From Mycolicibacterium frederiksbergense (lineage in GTDB: Bacteria; Actinomycetota; Actinomycetes; Mycobacteriales; Mycobacteriaceae), in the NCBI RefSeq assembly GCF_029893345.1, contig NZ_JARXVE010000008.1, positions 1-64,000 of the forward strand: 64,000 bases of DNA, written 5' to 3'. The notes under the pieces are model-generated. The model had not been told where the DNA came from. It saw only the letters and a program-made list of their open reading frames with translations, and searched no databases. Each line of letters opens with the position of its first letter. The first letter of the stretch is position 1. Both the position numbers and the translations under genes were made by a program. Positions 1 to 7,828 of the stretch are shown one piece after another.

Positions 1-148
1 GCTGCTTGGGGGGGGGGCCGGGGTAGAAAAACCGGCGCCTTGGGGGTTGGGGGTTGGGTTGGTGCAAAAACTATAAATAAAACCCCCCACACACCCCAAC
101 GCTCGGCACAACGGGAACCGGAATGCACCGCCCCGGCGTCCTATTCAC
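1..148. other. Low-complexity left edge with G-runs
   Basis: No gene is supported here. The first 20 bases hold a run of ten G. Positions 42-62 are runs of G separated by TT, which could form a G-quadruplex but could equally be poor sequence at a contig end. Positions 96-111 carry a 16-base element (ccaacgctcggcacaa) that recurs with one change at 1045-1060 on the other side of the first gene. The A/T-rich and C-rich stretch before it looks like a degraded or misread copy of the clean hairpin at 1006-1046. Confidence 0.5.
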
Positions 149-997
149 ATGCCTTTTCTGGGCACCGAGGCGCTGGCCGCCGGCAGACTCAACCGCTATC
201 AATTGCGCACAAGGTACGACGCGGTCTTCCGCAATGTCTACGTGCCGCGGGGCGCCACGCTGACACCCGTGGACAAAGCGGTGGCGGCGTGGCTGTGGTC
301 AGGTCGGCAGGCGACGGCGATGGGACTGTCCGCGGCGGCTCTACACGGCGCGTTGTGGATCGACGCCAAACATCCGGCCGAGCTCAATCAACCGAGCCGC
401 TCTCGGCCACCGGGCATCGTGATCCACAGCGACACACTCGCCGACGACGAGACCTGCCAGATCAGGGGCGTCCGGACGACCACGCCCGCGCGCACCGCGT
501 TTGATCTGGGCCGCCGGCGCGGACTGACCATGGCGGTGATCCGGGTCGATGCCCTCATTCAAGCCACTCGCCTCAAGATTCCCGATGTGAGGCTGCTCGT
601 CGATCATCATCGCGGTGTTCGGGGGGTCGTGCAATTGAGGCGAGTGCTCGATCTCTCCGACGACGGTGCCGAATCACCACAGGAGACCCGACTGCGCCTA
701 CTCCTTACGTCGGCGGGGATGCGTCCGTCTCACACCCAGATCGAGGTGTTCGACCACAGGCGGCACGTGGGCCGCATCGATATGGGGTGGCCGGAGTGGA
801 AAGTGGGTGTGCAGTACGACGGCATTCAGCACTGGACCGATCCGAGGCAACGCACGCGAGATATCGACCAGAACGTCGAGTACCAGGACCTCGGGTGGCG
901 CATGGTTCATGTCGGCGCCGACCTGCTGCGGTATCGCCAGGACACGATCATCGCCCGCACTCGCGAAGCATTGCGCTCCGCCGGCGCTCCCTACTGA
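149..997 (+). CDS. DUF559-family protein (Vsr/PD-(D/E)XK-like nuclease fold), copy 1
   Basis: 282 residues. The N-terminal half (about 10-170) resembles the AbiEi-type antitoxin/helix-turn-helix region often found in these mycobacterial proteins. The C-terminal part (about 170-280) has the DUF559 pattern of an Asp in GRIDMGWPEWKVGVQYDG followed by IQHW, which is related to very-short-patch-repair endonucleases and suggests DNA binding or cutting. It is a clear paralogue of the gene at 59591-60427: both share an N-terminal L-x-R-x-x-L-R block, a YVPRG motif, an S-A-x-A-L-H-G-A-x-W-I-D motif and the nuclease-like end. It sits alone between two copies of a short direct repeat and is followed by a perfect 17-base-pair hairpin. 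Enzymatic activity is an inference. No convincing ribosome binding site precedes the ATG. Confidence 0.75.
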   Translation: MPFLGTEALAAGRLNRYQLRTRYDAVFRNVYVPRGATLTPVDKAVAAWLWSGRQATAMGLSAAALHGALWIDAKHPAELNQPSRSRPPGIVIHSDTLADDETCQIRGVRTTTPARTAFDLGRRRGLTMAVIRVDALIQATRLKIPDVRLLVDHHRGVRGVVQLRRVLDLSDDGAESPQETRLRLLLTSAGMRPSHTQIEVFDHRRHVGRIDMGWPEWKVGVQYDGIQHWTDPRQRTRDIDQNVEYQDLGWRMVHVGADLLRYRQDTIIARTREALRSAGAPY

Positions 998-1005
998 CGA
1001 AAGTC

Positions 1006-1046
1006 GGCTTGTGTGCGAGATTCTCAAAAAATCTCGCACACAAGCC
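1006..1046. terminator. Perfect 17-bp stem hairpin between convergent genes
   Basis: Arms at 1006-1022 (ggcttgtgtgcgagatt) and 1030-1046 are exact reverse complements with a 7-base loop. The hairpin lies between the stop of the DUF559 gene and the end of eutC, so it can serve as a bidirectional terminator. It is directly followed by the 16-base element at 1045-1060 that also occurs at 96-111, so it may instead be part of a repeat module around the DUF559 gene. Confidence 0.7.
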
Positions 1047-1071
1047 AACGCTCGGCGCAAGTTCGACTAGC

Positions 1072-1845
1072 TCATTTCAACTCTGCGGCCCCGCCCGGCC
1101 CCAGCGCCGAGGTTCGTGAGGTGTCCTTGAGGTCGACGCCGGAGCGGCCCAGCGCCAGCGCCCCGTCGACGAGGCCGGCCGTCACCCGCGCGGCCTCGGC
1201 ATAACCCAGCCCGTCGGGCGGGTGGATGTTGGAGATGCAGTTGCGGTCGGCGTCGGTTCGGCCGGGAGTCGGCAGGTGGGTCAGGTAGATACCGAGGCTG
1301 TCGGCGACGCTCAGACCGGGCCGTTCGCCGATGATCACCAGCAGCGTGCGGACCCGCGCCGCCGCCCCGATGTGGTCGCCGAGCGCCACTCGGGCCTGGG
1401 TGGCGATCACCGGCGGCGCCAGGGTGTGGCGGTCCTTGAGCCGGGCCACCAGCTCGGTCAGCAGCGCGGCGCCGTGGTGGGCCAGCGCGGTCGGCGACAA
1501 CCCGTCGGCCAGCACGAAGCCGATATCGGCGCCGGACTCGGCGACGCTCATGTCCGCGGCCGGCACCCGGCCCAGGTCGGGTCGGCGCAGATACTCATCG
1601 CGGGAGGTGGCGCGGCTGGTCACCACGGTCGGCTCCCCGATCCCGACTTCCCGGACGGCCGCGACCAGCCGATCGGTGTCCAGTGGCACGTGCACCGCGT
1701 CGCGCGCGGCGGCATGCGCCGCGGCCAGCTCCAGTACCTGCCGGGTGGGCAGCGCGTTGCCGGAGCGGCCCAGACCGATCCGGGCCTGGGTGGTCTTGCG
1801 CAGCTCGTCCCAGAATTCCCGGACGGCGGGCTCGTCGGTGCTCAT
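1072..1845 (-). CDS. eutC: Ethanolamine ammonia-lyase small (light) subunit
   Basis: 257 residues, slightly shorter than the enterobacterial subunit. EutC pairs with EutB to form the adenosylcobalamin-dependent lyase that splits ethanolamine into acetaldehyde and ammonia in the cytoplasm. Family-typical segments visible are the early LRKTTQARIGLGRSGNALPT stretch, the central ADGLSPTALAHHG motif and the C-terminal ERPGLSVADSLGIYLTHLP region followed by DRNCISNIHPPDG. The ATG overlaps the eutB stop by four bases (ATGA), which fixes the start and implies translational coupling. It is the last gene of the permease-eutB-eutC operon; a hairpin follows downstream. No eutA reactivase or microcompartment genes are in the window. 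Confidence 0.95.
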   Translation of the reverse strand: MSTDEPAVREFWDELRKTTQARIGLGRSGNALPTRQVLELAAAHAAARDAVHVPLDTDRLVAAVREVGIGEPTVVTSRATSRDEYLRRPDLGRVPAADMSVAESGADIGFVLADGLSPTALAHHGAALLTELVARLKDRHTLAPPVIATQARVALGDHIGAAARVRTLLVIIGERPGLSVADSLGIYLTHLPTPGRTDADRNCISNIHPPDGLGYAEAARVTAGLVDGALALGRSGVDLKDTSRTSALGPGGAAELK

Positions 1846-3257
1846 CGGGCCTCCGCGGCGGTCAGCGAGCGCAGCGGCGAGCTGGCCAGGTCGAACGGCG
1901 TGAGCCGGCCGGCGTCGTCGACCATCCCGACGCTGCGCAACCAGGCCTCGAACTCTGGCGCCGGACGCAGCCCCATGGTGCGGCGGGTGACGAGCACGTC
2001 GTGAAACGACAGGCTCTGATAGCCCAGCATCACGTCGTCGGCGCCCGGCACGGTGATGACGAAGGCCACCTGCGCCGCGGCCAGCAGCGTCAGCAGCGTG
2101 TCCATGTCGTTCTGATCGGCCTCGGCGTGGTTGGTGTAGCAGACGTCCACCCCCATCGGCAGGCCGAGCAGCTTGCCGCAGAAGTGGTCTTCCAGCCCGG
2201 CCCGGATGATCTGTTTGCCGTCATAGAGGTACTCCGGCCCGATGAAGCCGACGACCGTGTTGACCAGCAGCGGCTGCAGGTCGCGGGCCACCGCGTAGGC
2301 ACGAGCCTCCAGGGTCTGCTGATCCACCGGCTTGCCGCCCACCCCCAGATGGGCGCCCGAGCTCAACGCCGAGCCCTGCCCGGTCTCCAGGTACATGACG
2401 TTGTTGCCGACGGTGCCGCGGTTGAGGCTGCGGGCCGCCTCATTGCCTTCCCGCAGCAGCGCCAGGTTCACCCCGAATGCGGTGTTGGCGCCCTCGGTGC
2501 CCGCGATGGATTGGAACACCAGGTCGACGGGCGCCCCCGCCTCGATCAGCCCGATCGTGGTGGTCACGTGCGACAGCACGCAGGACTGGACCGGGATGTC
2601 GTAGCGGGTGCGGATCGAGTCGAGCAGGTAGAGCAGATCGGCGGTGGCCTGCGGCGAGTCGGTGGCCGGGTTGATCCCGATCACCGCGTCGCCGCAGCCC
2701 AACAGCAGCCCGTCGAGCACCGCGGCGGCGATGCCGCGCGGATCGTCGGTCGGATGGTTGGGCTGCAATCGGGTCGCCAGCGTGCCGGGTGCGCCGACCG
2801 TGGTGCGCAGCGCCGAGGTCACCCGGGCGGCCGCGGAGACCGCGATCAGATCCTGGTTGCGCATGATCTTGCTGACCGCGGCCACCATCTCCGGGGTCAG
2901 GCCCGGCGCGACGGCGGTCAGCCGCTCGGCACCGTGATCATCGGCGGCCGCATCCATCAGCCAGTCCCGCAAGCCGCCGACGGTCAGATGCGAGATCGCC
3001 GAAAAGGCTTGGCGATCATGGCTGTCCATGATCAGCCGAGTCACCTCGTCGGTGTCGTAGGGCACCAGTTCCTCGTTGAGGAAGACCTCCAGCGGCAGGT
3101 CGGCGAGCACCCAGGCAGCCGCGGCGCGTTCCCCGTCGTGTTCGGCCGCGCAGCCGGCGAGCTGGTCACCGGAGCGCAGCGGGGTGGCCTTGGCCATCAC
3201 CTCGACCAAACCGTCGAAGCTGTAGGTCACCCCCGAAACCTGCTGGTGGTACTTCAT
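1842..3257 (-). CDS. eutB: Ethanolamine ammonia-lyase large (heavy) subunit
   Basis: 471 residues, close to the family length of about 450-465. EutB is the catalytic TIM-barrel subunit that binds ethanolamine and adenosylcobalamin. Recognisable family segments include ANTAFGVNLALL, MYLETGQGSALSSGAH and the GLPMGVDVCYTNHAEADQND stretch near residue 330, and the ADDVMLGYQSLSFHD block close to the C-terminus. Both ends overlap neighbours by four bases: its ATG overlaps the permease stop and its TGA overlaps the eutC start, so the three genes form one operon. The organism must make or import vitamin B12 for this enzyme to work; that cannot be checked here. Confidence 0.97.
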   Translation of the reverse strand: MKYHQQVSGVTYSFDGLVEVMAKATPLRSGDQLAGCAAEHDGERAAAAWVLADLPLEVFLNEELVPYDTDEVTRLIMDSHDRQAFSAISHLTVGGLRDWLMDAAADDHGAERLTAVAPGLTPEMVAAVSKIMRNQDLIAVSAAARVTSALRTTVGAPGTLATRLQPNHPTDDPRGIAAAVLDGLLLGCGDAVIGINPATDSPQATADLLYLLDSIRTRYDIPVQSCVLSHVTTTIGLIEAGAPVDLVFQSIAGTEGANTAFGVNLALLREGNEAARSLNRGTVGNNVMYLETGQGSALSSGAHLGVGGKPVDQQTLEARAYAVARDLQPLLVNTVVGFIGPEYLYDGKQIIRAGLEDHFCGKLLGLPMGVDVCYTNHAEADQNDMDTLLTLLAAAQVAFVITVPGADDVMLGYQSLSFHDVLVTRRTMGLRPAPEFEAWLRSVGMVDDAGRLTPFDLASSPLRSLTAAEAR

Positions 3258-4669
3258 TTCAGGGAGCTCTCCGCCTCCGCGAGCATGGCGAACTCCTCAT
3301 CGGGCGAATTGGCCACCAAACGGTGTCGACTGTACAGCGCGAAGTACAGCATGAACGCGCCGAACACAGCCAGGCACAGACCGGCCGCGACCGGGTTGAC
3401 CAGGAAGGTCGCGATCACCGCGACGACCGCGATGACCAGGGCGAAGCCGGTGGTGACGATGCCGCCCGGGGTGCGGTACGGCCGCGGCATGTTGGGTTCA
3501 CGCACCCGCAGCACGATGTGGCTGACCATCATCAACACGTAGCTCAGTGCGGCGCCGAAGACGGCCATGTTGAGGATGAGATCGCCGTGGCCGGTGAGCG
3601 ACAGCAGGAAGGCGATCACGCCGGGGACGATCAGCGCGAGCGTCGGGGCCTTGCGCTTGTTGGTCACCGACAACCGGGTCGGCAGGTAACCGGCCCGCGA
3701 CAGCGCGAAGGTCTGCCGCGAGTAGGCGTAGATGATCGAGAAGAAGCTGGCGATCAGCCCGGCCAGCCCGATGTAGTTGACCAGCTTGGCCGCCGTGCCG
3801 CCACCGCCGAGCGCCTGCACCAGCGGATCGTCCACGTGCGACATCGCTTCCGCGCCACCGGCACCGGTGGCCAGGAACAGCACCGTGACACAGGTGACGA
3901 TCAGGACGGTCATCGCGGCGATGATGCCGCGGGGCACGTTGCGCTCCGGGTTGGCGGTCTCCTCGGCGGCCAGCGGGACACCCTCGACGGCGAGGAAGAA
4001 CCAGATGGCGAACGGGATGGCGGCCCAGATGCCCAGGTAGCCGTGCGGCAGGAAGTGGGAAGCACCGGCCACGGCGGCATCAGGGGCGATGTTGGTCAGG
4101 TTGGCGATGTCGAAATGCCCGACGGCGTTGACGGCGAAGATGATCAGGCCCAGCAGCGCGACCGCGGTGATGACGAACATCAGCCGCAACGCCTCGCCCA
4201 CACCGGCGAGGTGGATGCCGATGAAGATGACGAACGCCGCCAGGTAGACCCACCAGCCCTTGTGAATGCCGAACAGCCCCAACGATTCCACGTAGCCACC
4301 GATGAAGGTGGCGATCGCGGCCGGCGCGATCGAGTATTCGATCAGGATCGCGGTGCCGGTGGCGAAGCCGCCCCACGGGCCCAGCGCGCGGCGGGCGAAG
4401 GTGTAGCCGCCGCCGGCCGCGGGCAACGCCGAGGACAGTTCGGCCAACCCCAGCACCATGGCGAAGTACATGGCGGCGATGATCACCACGGCGATCATCA
4501 GGCCGCCGAAACCGCCCTGCGCGAGGCCGAAGTTCCAGCCGGAGAAGTCACCGGAAATGACATAGCTGACGCCGAGGCCGGCCAGCAGTAGCCACCCGGC
4601 GCTACCCTTCTGCAGCTGTCGTTTCCGCAGATAATCTGCGCTCTCCAAATGCTCTTCCACACCTGCCAT
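3254..4669 (-). CDS. Ethanolamine permease, APC superfamily
   Basis: 471 residues with about 12 hydrophobic membrane segments and the glycine-rich first helices of the amino acid/polyamine/organocation family. The short cytoplasmic N-terminus ends in LQKGSAGWLLLAGLGVSYVI, and the text around EYSIAPAAIATFIGGYVESLGLF matches the ethanolamine-permease branch. It would bring ethanolamine (for example from phospholipid breakdown) into the cell for EutBC. It is first in the operon, with a strong AAGGAG ribosome binding site before the ATG and a 26-base palindrome about 70 bases upstream. Specificity is inferred from sequence character plus the directly coupled eutB and eutC. Confidence 0.9.
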   Translation of the reverse strand: MAGVEEHLESADYLRKRQLQKGSAGWLLLAGLGVSYVISGDFSGWNFGLAQGGFGGLMIAVVIIAAMYFAMVLGLAELSSALPAAGGGYTFARRALGPWGGFATGTAILIEYSIAPAAIATFIGGYVESLGLFGIHKGWWVYLAAFVIFIGIHLAGVGEALRLMFVITAVALLGLIIFAVNAVGHFDIANLTNIAPDAAVAGASHFLPHGYLGIWAAIPFAIWFFLAVEGVPLAAEETANPERNVPRGIIAAMTVLIVTCVTVLFLATGAGGAEAMSHVDDPLVQALGGGGTAAKLVNYIGLAGLIASFFSIIYAYSRQTFALSRAGYLPTRLSVTNKRKAPTLALIVPGVIAFLLSLTGHGDLILNMAVFGAALSYVLMMVSHIVLRVREPNMPRPYRTPGGIVTTGFALVIAVVAVIATFLVNPVAAGLCLAVFGAFMLYFALYSRHRLVANSPDEEFAMLAEAESSLK

Positions 4670-4736
4670 GTCAAACTCCTTGATTCCCTTGCTTTTATCT
4701 TCGGCAATGCAGGGCTTCAGCGCCGCGCCGATAAGG

Positions 4737-4762
4737 TTAAAGGTTTGTAAACCAACCTTTAA
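4737..4762. promoter_or_regulatory. Double palindrome upstream of the ethanolamine operon (candidate operator)
   Basis: An outer inverted repeat (TTAAAGG at 4737-4743 and CCTTTAA at 4756-4762) encloses an inner one (GGTTTGTAAACC at 4742-4753). It lies about 68 bases upstream of the permease start in an A/T-rich patch of an otherwise GC-rich region, so it is a good candidate regulator-binding site at the eut promoter. The binding protein is unknown; the GAF-domain regulator at 7829-9163 is the nearest candidate. Confidence 0.6.
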
Positions 4763-4903
4763 GTAAGCAGTATCACCCTGCCGGACGGATTTGTCCAGAG
4801 TCAGGGATAGATCTAATCATGTTGCACACCAACAGCATTCACCGATGAGACGACATCGGAACGCCGCGATACGGCCTACCGGCCGCCCGTGACATCTCGG
4901 CGG

Positions 4904-5965
4904 CTACCGATAGTCGATGACGACCCGGCCGTCGATCTGGCCGCGCTGCATCCGGTCGAATACCTCGTTGATCTGATCCAGTGACGCCGTCTCGACGATC
5001 GGGTGGATCAGGCCCCGGGCGTAGAAGTCGAGGGCCTCCACCATGTCCTGGCGCGTGCCCACGATCGAACCGCGGATGGTCAGGCCCTTGAGCACGATGT
5101 CGAAGATCGGCGCCGGGAAGTCCCCCGGCGGCAGCCCATTGAACACGATCGTGCCACCACGCCGGGTCAACCCGATGGCCTGGCCGAACGCCTGCGGATG
5201 CACCGCCGTCACCAGCGCTGCATGCACACCACCAGTGGCCTTCTGCACCTCGGCCACCACGTCGGACGTCGTGGCGTTCACGGTCACCTCCGCGCCGAGC
5301 TCGCCGGCCAGCGCCAGCTTGGCGTCGTCGATGTCGATCGCCACCACCCGTAGGCCCATCGCGCGGGCGTACTGCACCGCGATGTGCCCGAGTCCCCCGA
5401 CACCGGAGATCGCCACCCACTGGCCCGGCCTGGTGTCGGTCACCTTCAGACCCTTGTAGACCGTCACCCCGGCGCACAGGATGGGCGCCACCTCGACCGG
5501 GTCGACGCCGTCCGGGATCCGGACGGCGAAATCGGCATCGACCAGCATGTAGGAGCCGAAGCTCCCGTTGACGCTGTACCCGCCGTTGCGCTGCTGCTCA
5601 CACAGCGTCTCCCAGCCCGTGCGGCAGTACTCGCAGCTGCCGCAGGCCGACCACAGCCAGGCATTTCCGACCTTGTCACCAACCTTGAGACCCTGCACAC
5701 CCGGCCCCAGCGCCACCACGGTGCCACACCCTTCATGGCCCGGTATGAACGGCGGGCTCGGCTTCACCGGCCAATCACCATGCGCAGCATGCAAATCGGT
5801 ATGACATACGCCGGAAGTCTCCAGCTTGACCAATGCCTCACCCGGACCCGGGGTCGGCAGCTCAAGCTCGGAAACCTGCAGCGGTGCACCGAATTCTGCG
5901 ACCACGGCAGCGCGCATGGTGTCGGCACTGGGCGCGCCGACGCTGTTGTCAAGAGTCTGGGTCAT
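4904..5965 (-). CDS. adhP: Zinc-dependent alcohol dehydrogenase (AdhP type)
   Basis: 353 residues from the chosen ATG; an in-frame ATG lies four codons upstream at 5977, but the GGAACG ribosome binding site sits between them and favours 5965. Medium-chain dehydrogenase features are present: catalytic zinc ligands in SGVCHTDLHAAHGDW and GHEGCG, structural-zinc cysteines in CGSCEYCRTGWETLC, and the NAD-binding GVGGLGHIAVQYARAMG. It interconverts primary alcohols and aldehydes such as ethanol and acetaldehyde. It lies between aldA and the eut operon on the same strand, so it probably handles acetaldehyde released from ethanolamine or takes part in ethanol use. Confidence 0.93.
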   Translation of the reverse strand: MTQTLDNSVGAPSADTMRAAVVAEFGAPLQVSELELPTPGPGEALVKLETSGVCHTDLHAAHGDWPVKPSPPFIPGHEGCGTVVALGPGVQGLKVGDKVGNAWLWSACGSCEYCRTGWETLCEQQRNGGYSVNGSFGSYMLVDADFAVRIPDGVDPVEVAPILCAGVTVYKGLKVTDTRPGQWVAISGVGGLGHIAVQYARAMGLRVVAIDIDDAKLALAGELGAEVTVNATTSDVVAEVQKATGGVHAALVTAVHPQAFGQAIGLTRRGGTIVFNGLPPGDFPAPIFDIVLKGLTIRGSIVGTRQDMVEALDFYARGLIHPIVETASLDQINEVFDRMQRGQIDGRVVIDYR

Positions 5966-6141
5966 GAGACGTTCCATTCACTGAAAGTTGTTGCTGTCAA
6001 CCGTTTTTTATTGTTATTCGATTGTGCGTTTCCACTGGCAGCACCGGCGGGGACCGGTGCTGCCAGCGCGGCAGCGTTGCAACGACCTTCAGAGCCGACT
6101 CAGGGCTCTCGACGGCTTACCAAAGCGCTCAGAGTTTTCGC

Positions 6142-6162
6142 TTCCTCGCGCAAGCGCTCGTC
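6142..6162 (-). repeat. 21-bp dispersed intergenic element, copy 1
   Basis: Read on the minus strand the element begins GACGAGCGCTTGCGCGAGGA and starts inside the aldA stop codon. The identical 21 bases occur at 57426-57446 on the plus strand, just after the mmsA stop. The palindromic core GAGCGCTTGCGC and the purine-rich end, which can act as a ribosome binding site, suggest a small intergenic repeat rather than chance. Confidence 0.6.
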
Positions 6163-7684
6163 AGAAGAACCCCTGGGCCTTGTTGCCGTAGCTCACCAGC
6201 AGGTTCTTGGTCTGCTGGTAGTGATCGAGCATCATCTTGTGGTTTTCCCGGCCGATGCCGGACTGCTTGTAACCACCGAACGCCGCGTGTGCGGGGTAGG
6301 CGTGGTAGCAGTTGGTCCACACCCGACCGGCCTTGATGTCCCGGCCGGCCCGGTAGGCGGTGTTGCCGTTGCGGCTCCACACGCCGGCACCGAGGCCGTA
6401 CAGGGTGTCGTTGGCAATCGAGATGGCGTCGTCGTAGTCGGTGAACGAGGTGACCGCCACAACCGGGCCGAAGATCTCCTCCTGGAAGATCCGCATCTTG
6501 TTGTTGCCGGTGAAGATCGTCGGCGCCACGTAGTAGCCCCCGTTGAGATCGCCACCCAGGTCGGCCCGCTCGCCACCGGTGATCAGCTTGGCGCCTTCGG
6601 ATTTCCCGATCTCGATGTAGGACAGGATCTTCTCCAACTGGTCGTTGGAGGCCTGCGCACCGATCATCGTCGTGGTGTCCAGCGGGTCACCCTGACGCAC
6701 CGCCTTGGTGCGGATGGCGGCCAATTCCAGGAACTCGTCGTAGATGTCGGCCTGGATCAGAGACCGCGACGGGCAGGTGCACACCTCACCCTGATTCAGG
6801 GCGAACATGGTGAACCCTTCCAGGGCCTTGTCCTGGAAGTCGTCGGCGGCGGCCAGCACATCGGAGAAGAAGATGTTCGGGCTCTTGCCACCCAGTTCCA
6901 GCGTCACCGGGATGAGGTTCTGGCTGGCGTACTGCATGATCAGCCGGCCGGTGGTGGTCTCGCCGGTGAACGCGATCTTGGCGATCCGGTTGCTCGAGGC
7001 CAGCGGCTTGCCGGCCTCCACGCCAAACCCGTTGACCACGTTGAGCACACCGGCAGGCAGCAGGTCACCAATCAGCGACACCAGGTACAGAATCGAAACC
7101 GGGGTCTGCTCAGCCGGTTTGAGCACCACCGCGTTACCCGCGGCCAGTGCCGGCGCCAGCTTCCACACCGCCATCAGGATCGGGAAGTTCCACGGGATGA
7201 TCTGGCCGACCACGCCCAGCGGCTCGTGGAAGTGATAGGCGACGGTGTCCTCGTCGATCTGCGAAAGCGAGCCTTCCTGGGCGCGCAGCACCCCGGCGAA
7301 GTACCGGAAGTGGTCGACCGCCAGCGGGATGTCGGCGTTGAGGGTTTCGCGGATCGGCTTGCCGTTGTCCCAGGACTCGGCCAGCGCGATGGATTCGAGG
7401 TTCTCCTCGATCCGGTCGGCGATCTTGTTCAGGATGACCGCCCGCTGGGCCGGCGAGGTCTTGCCCCATGCCGGCGCGGCCGCGTGCGCGGCATCCAACG
7501 CCTTCTCGATATCGGCCTCGGTGGAGCGAGCCACCTCGCAGAACACCTGGCCGGTCACCGGAGTCGGGTTCTCGAAATAGCGGCCCTCGGTGGGCGCGAC
7601 CCACTCTCCGCCGATGTAGTTGTCGTATCGGGATTCGAACGACATCAGGGCACCTTCGGTGCCGGGACGTGCGTAAACGGTCAT
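6161..7684 (-). CDS. Acetaldehyde/aldehyde dehydrogenase (ExaC/AldA type)
   Basis: 507 residues from the ATG at 7684, which has an AGGAGA ribosome binding site; an in-frame ATG five codons upstream lacks one. NAD-dependent aldehyde dehydrogenase family features: PWNFPILMAVWKLAPALAAGN, the glycine-rich FTGETTTGRL, the catalytic Glu in LELGGKSPNI, the catalytic Cys in NQGEVCTCPSRSL and the C-terminal PAHAAFGGYKQSGIGRE. This branch oxidises acetaldehyde and similar short aldehydes to the acid. It sits directly downstream of a GAF-domain regulator and upstream of adhP and the eut operon on the same strand, which fits removal of acetaldehyde made by EutBC. Confidence 0.94.
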   Translation of the reverse strand: MTVYARPGTEGALMSFESRYDNYIGGEWVAPTEGRYFENPTPVTGQVFCEVARSTEADIEKALDAAHAAAPAWGKTSPAQRAVILNKIADRIEENLESIALAESWDNGKPIRETLNADIPLAVDHFRYFAGVLRAQEGSLSQIDEDTVAYHFHEPLGVVGQIIPWNFPILMAVWKLAPALAAGNAVVLKPAEQTPVSILYLVSLIGDLLPAGVLNVVNGFGVEAGKPLASSNRIAKIAFTGETTTGRLIMQYASQNLIPVTLELGGKSPNIFFSDVLAAADDFQDKALEGFTMFALNQGEVCTCPSRSLIQADIYDEFLELAAIRTKAVRQGDPLDTTTMIGAQASNDQLEKILSYIEIGKSEGAKLITGGERADLGGDLNGGYYVAPTIFTGNNKMRIFQEEIFGPVVAVTSFTDYDDAISIANDTLYGLGAGVWSRNGNTAYRAGRDIKAGRVWTNCYHAYPAHAAFGGYKQSGIGRENHKMMLDHYQQTKNLLVSYGNKAQGFF

Positions 7685-7828
7685 GGCAATCTCCTGCATT
7701 CAGACACCCAAATGTGTCAGCCGTCACTAAAGGTAGGCAGCAGTAGGTTGCAGCACAGTTGCACACGTCGGCAAGCCGACAATTCAGCCCTGCGGCAAGG
7801 GCAGTGGCCCACTCCGGCGTGGCGACGT

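Noticed and set aside
42..62. Potential G-quadruplex at the left edge
   Set aside because: The run lies in a stretch of odd homopolymers at the very start of the sequence and may be a sequencing artefact, so no function is claimed.
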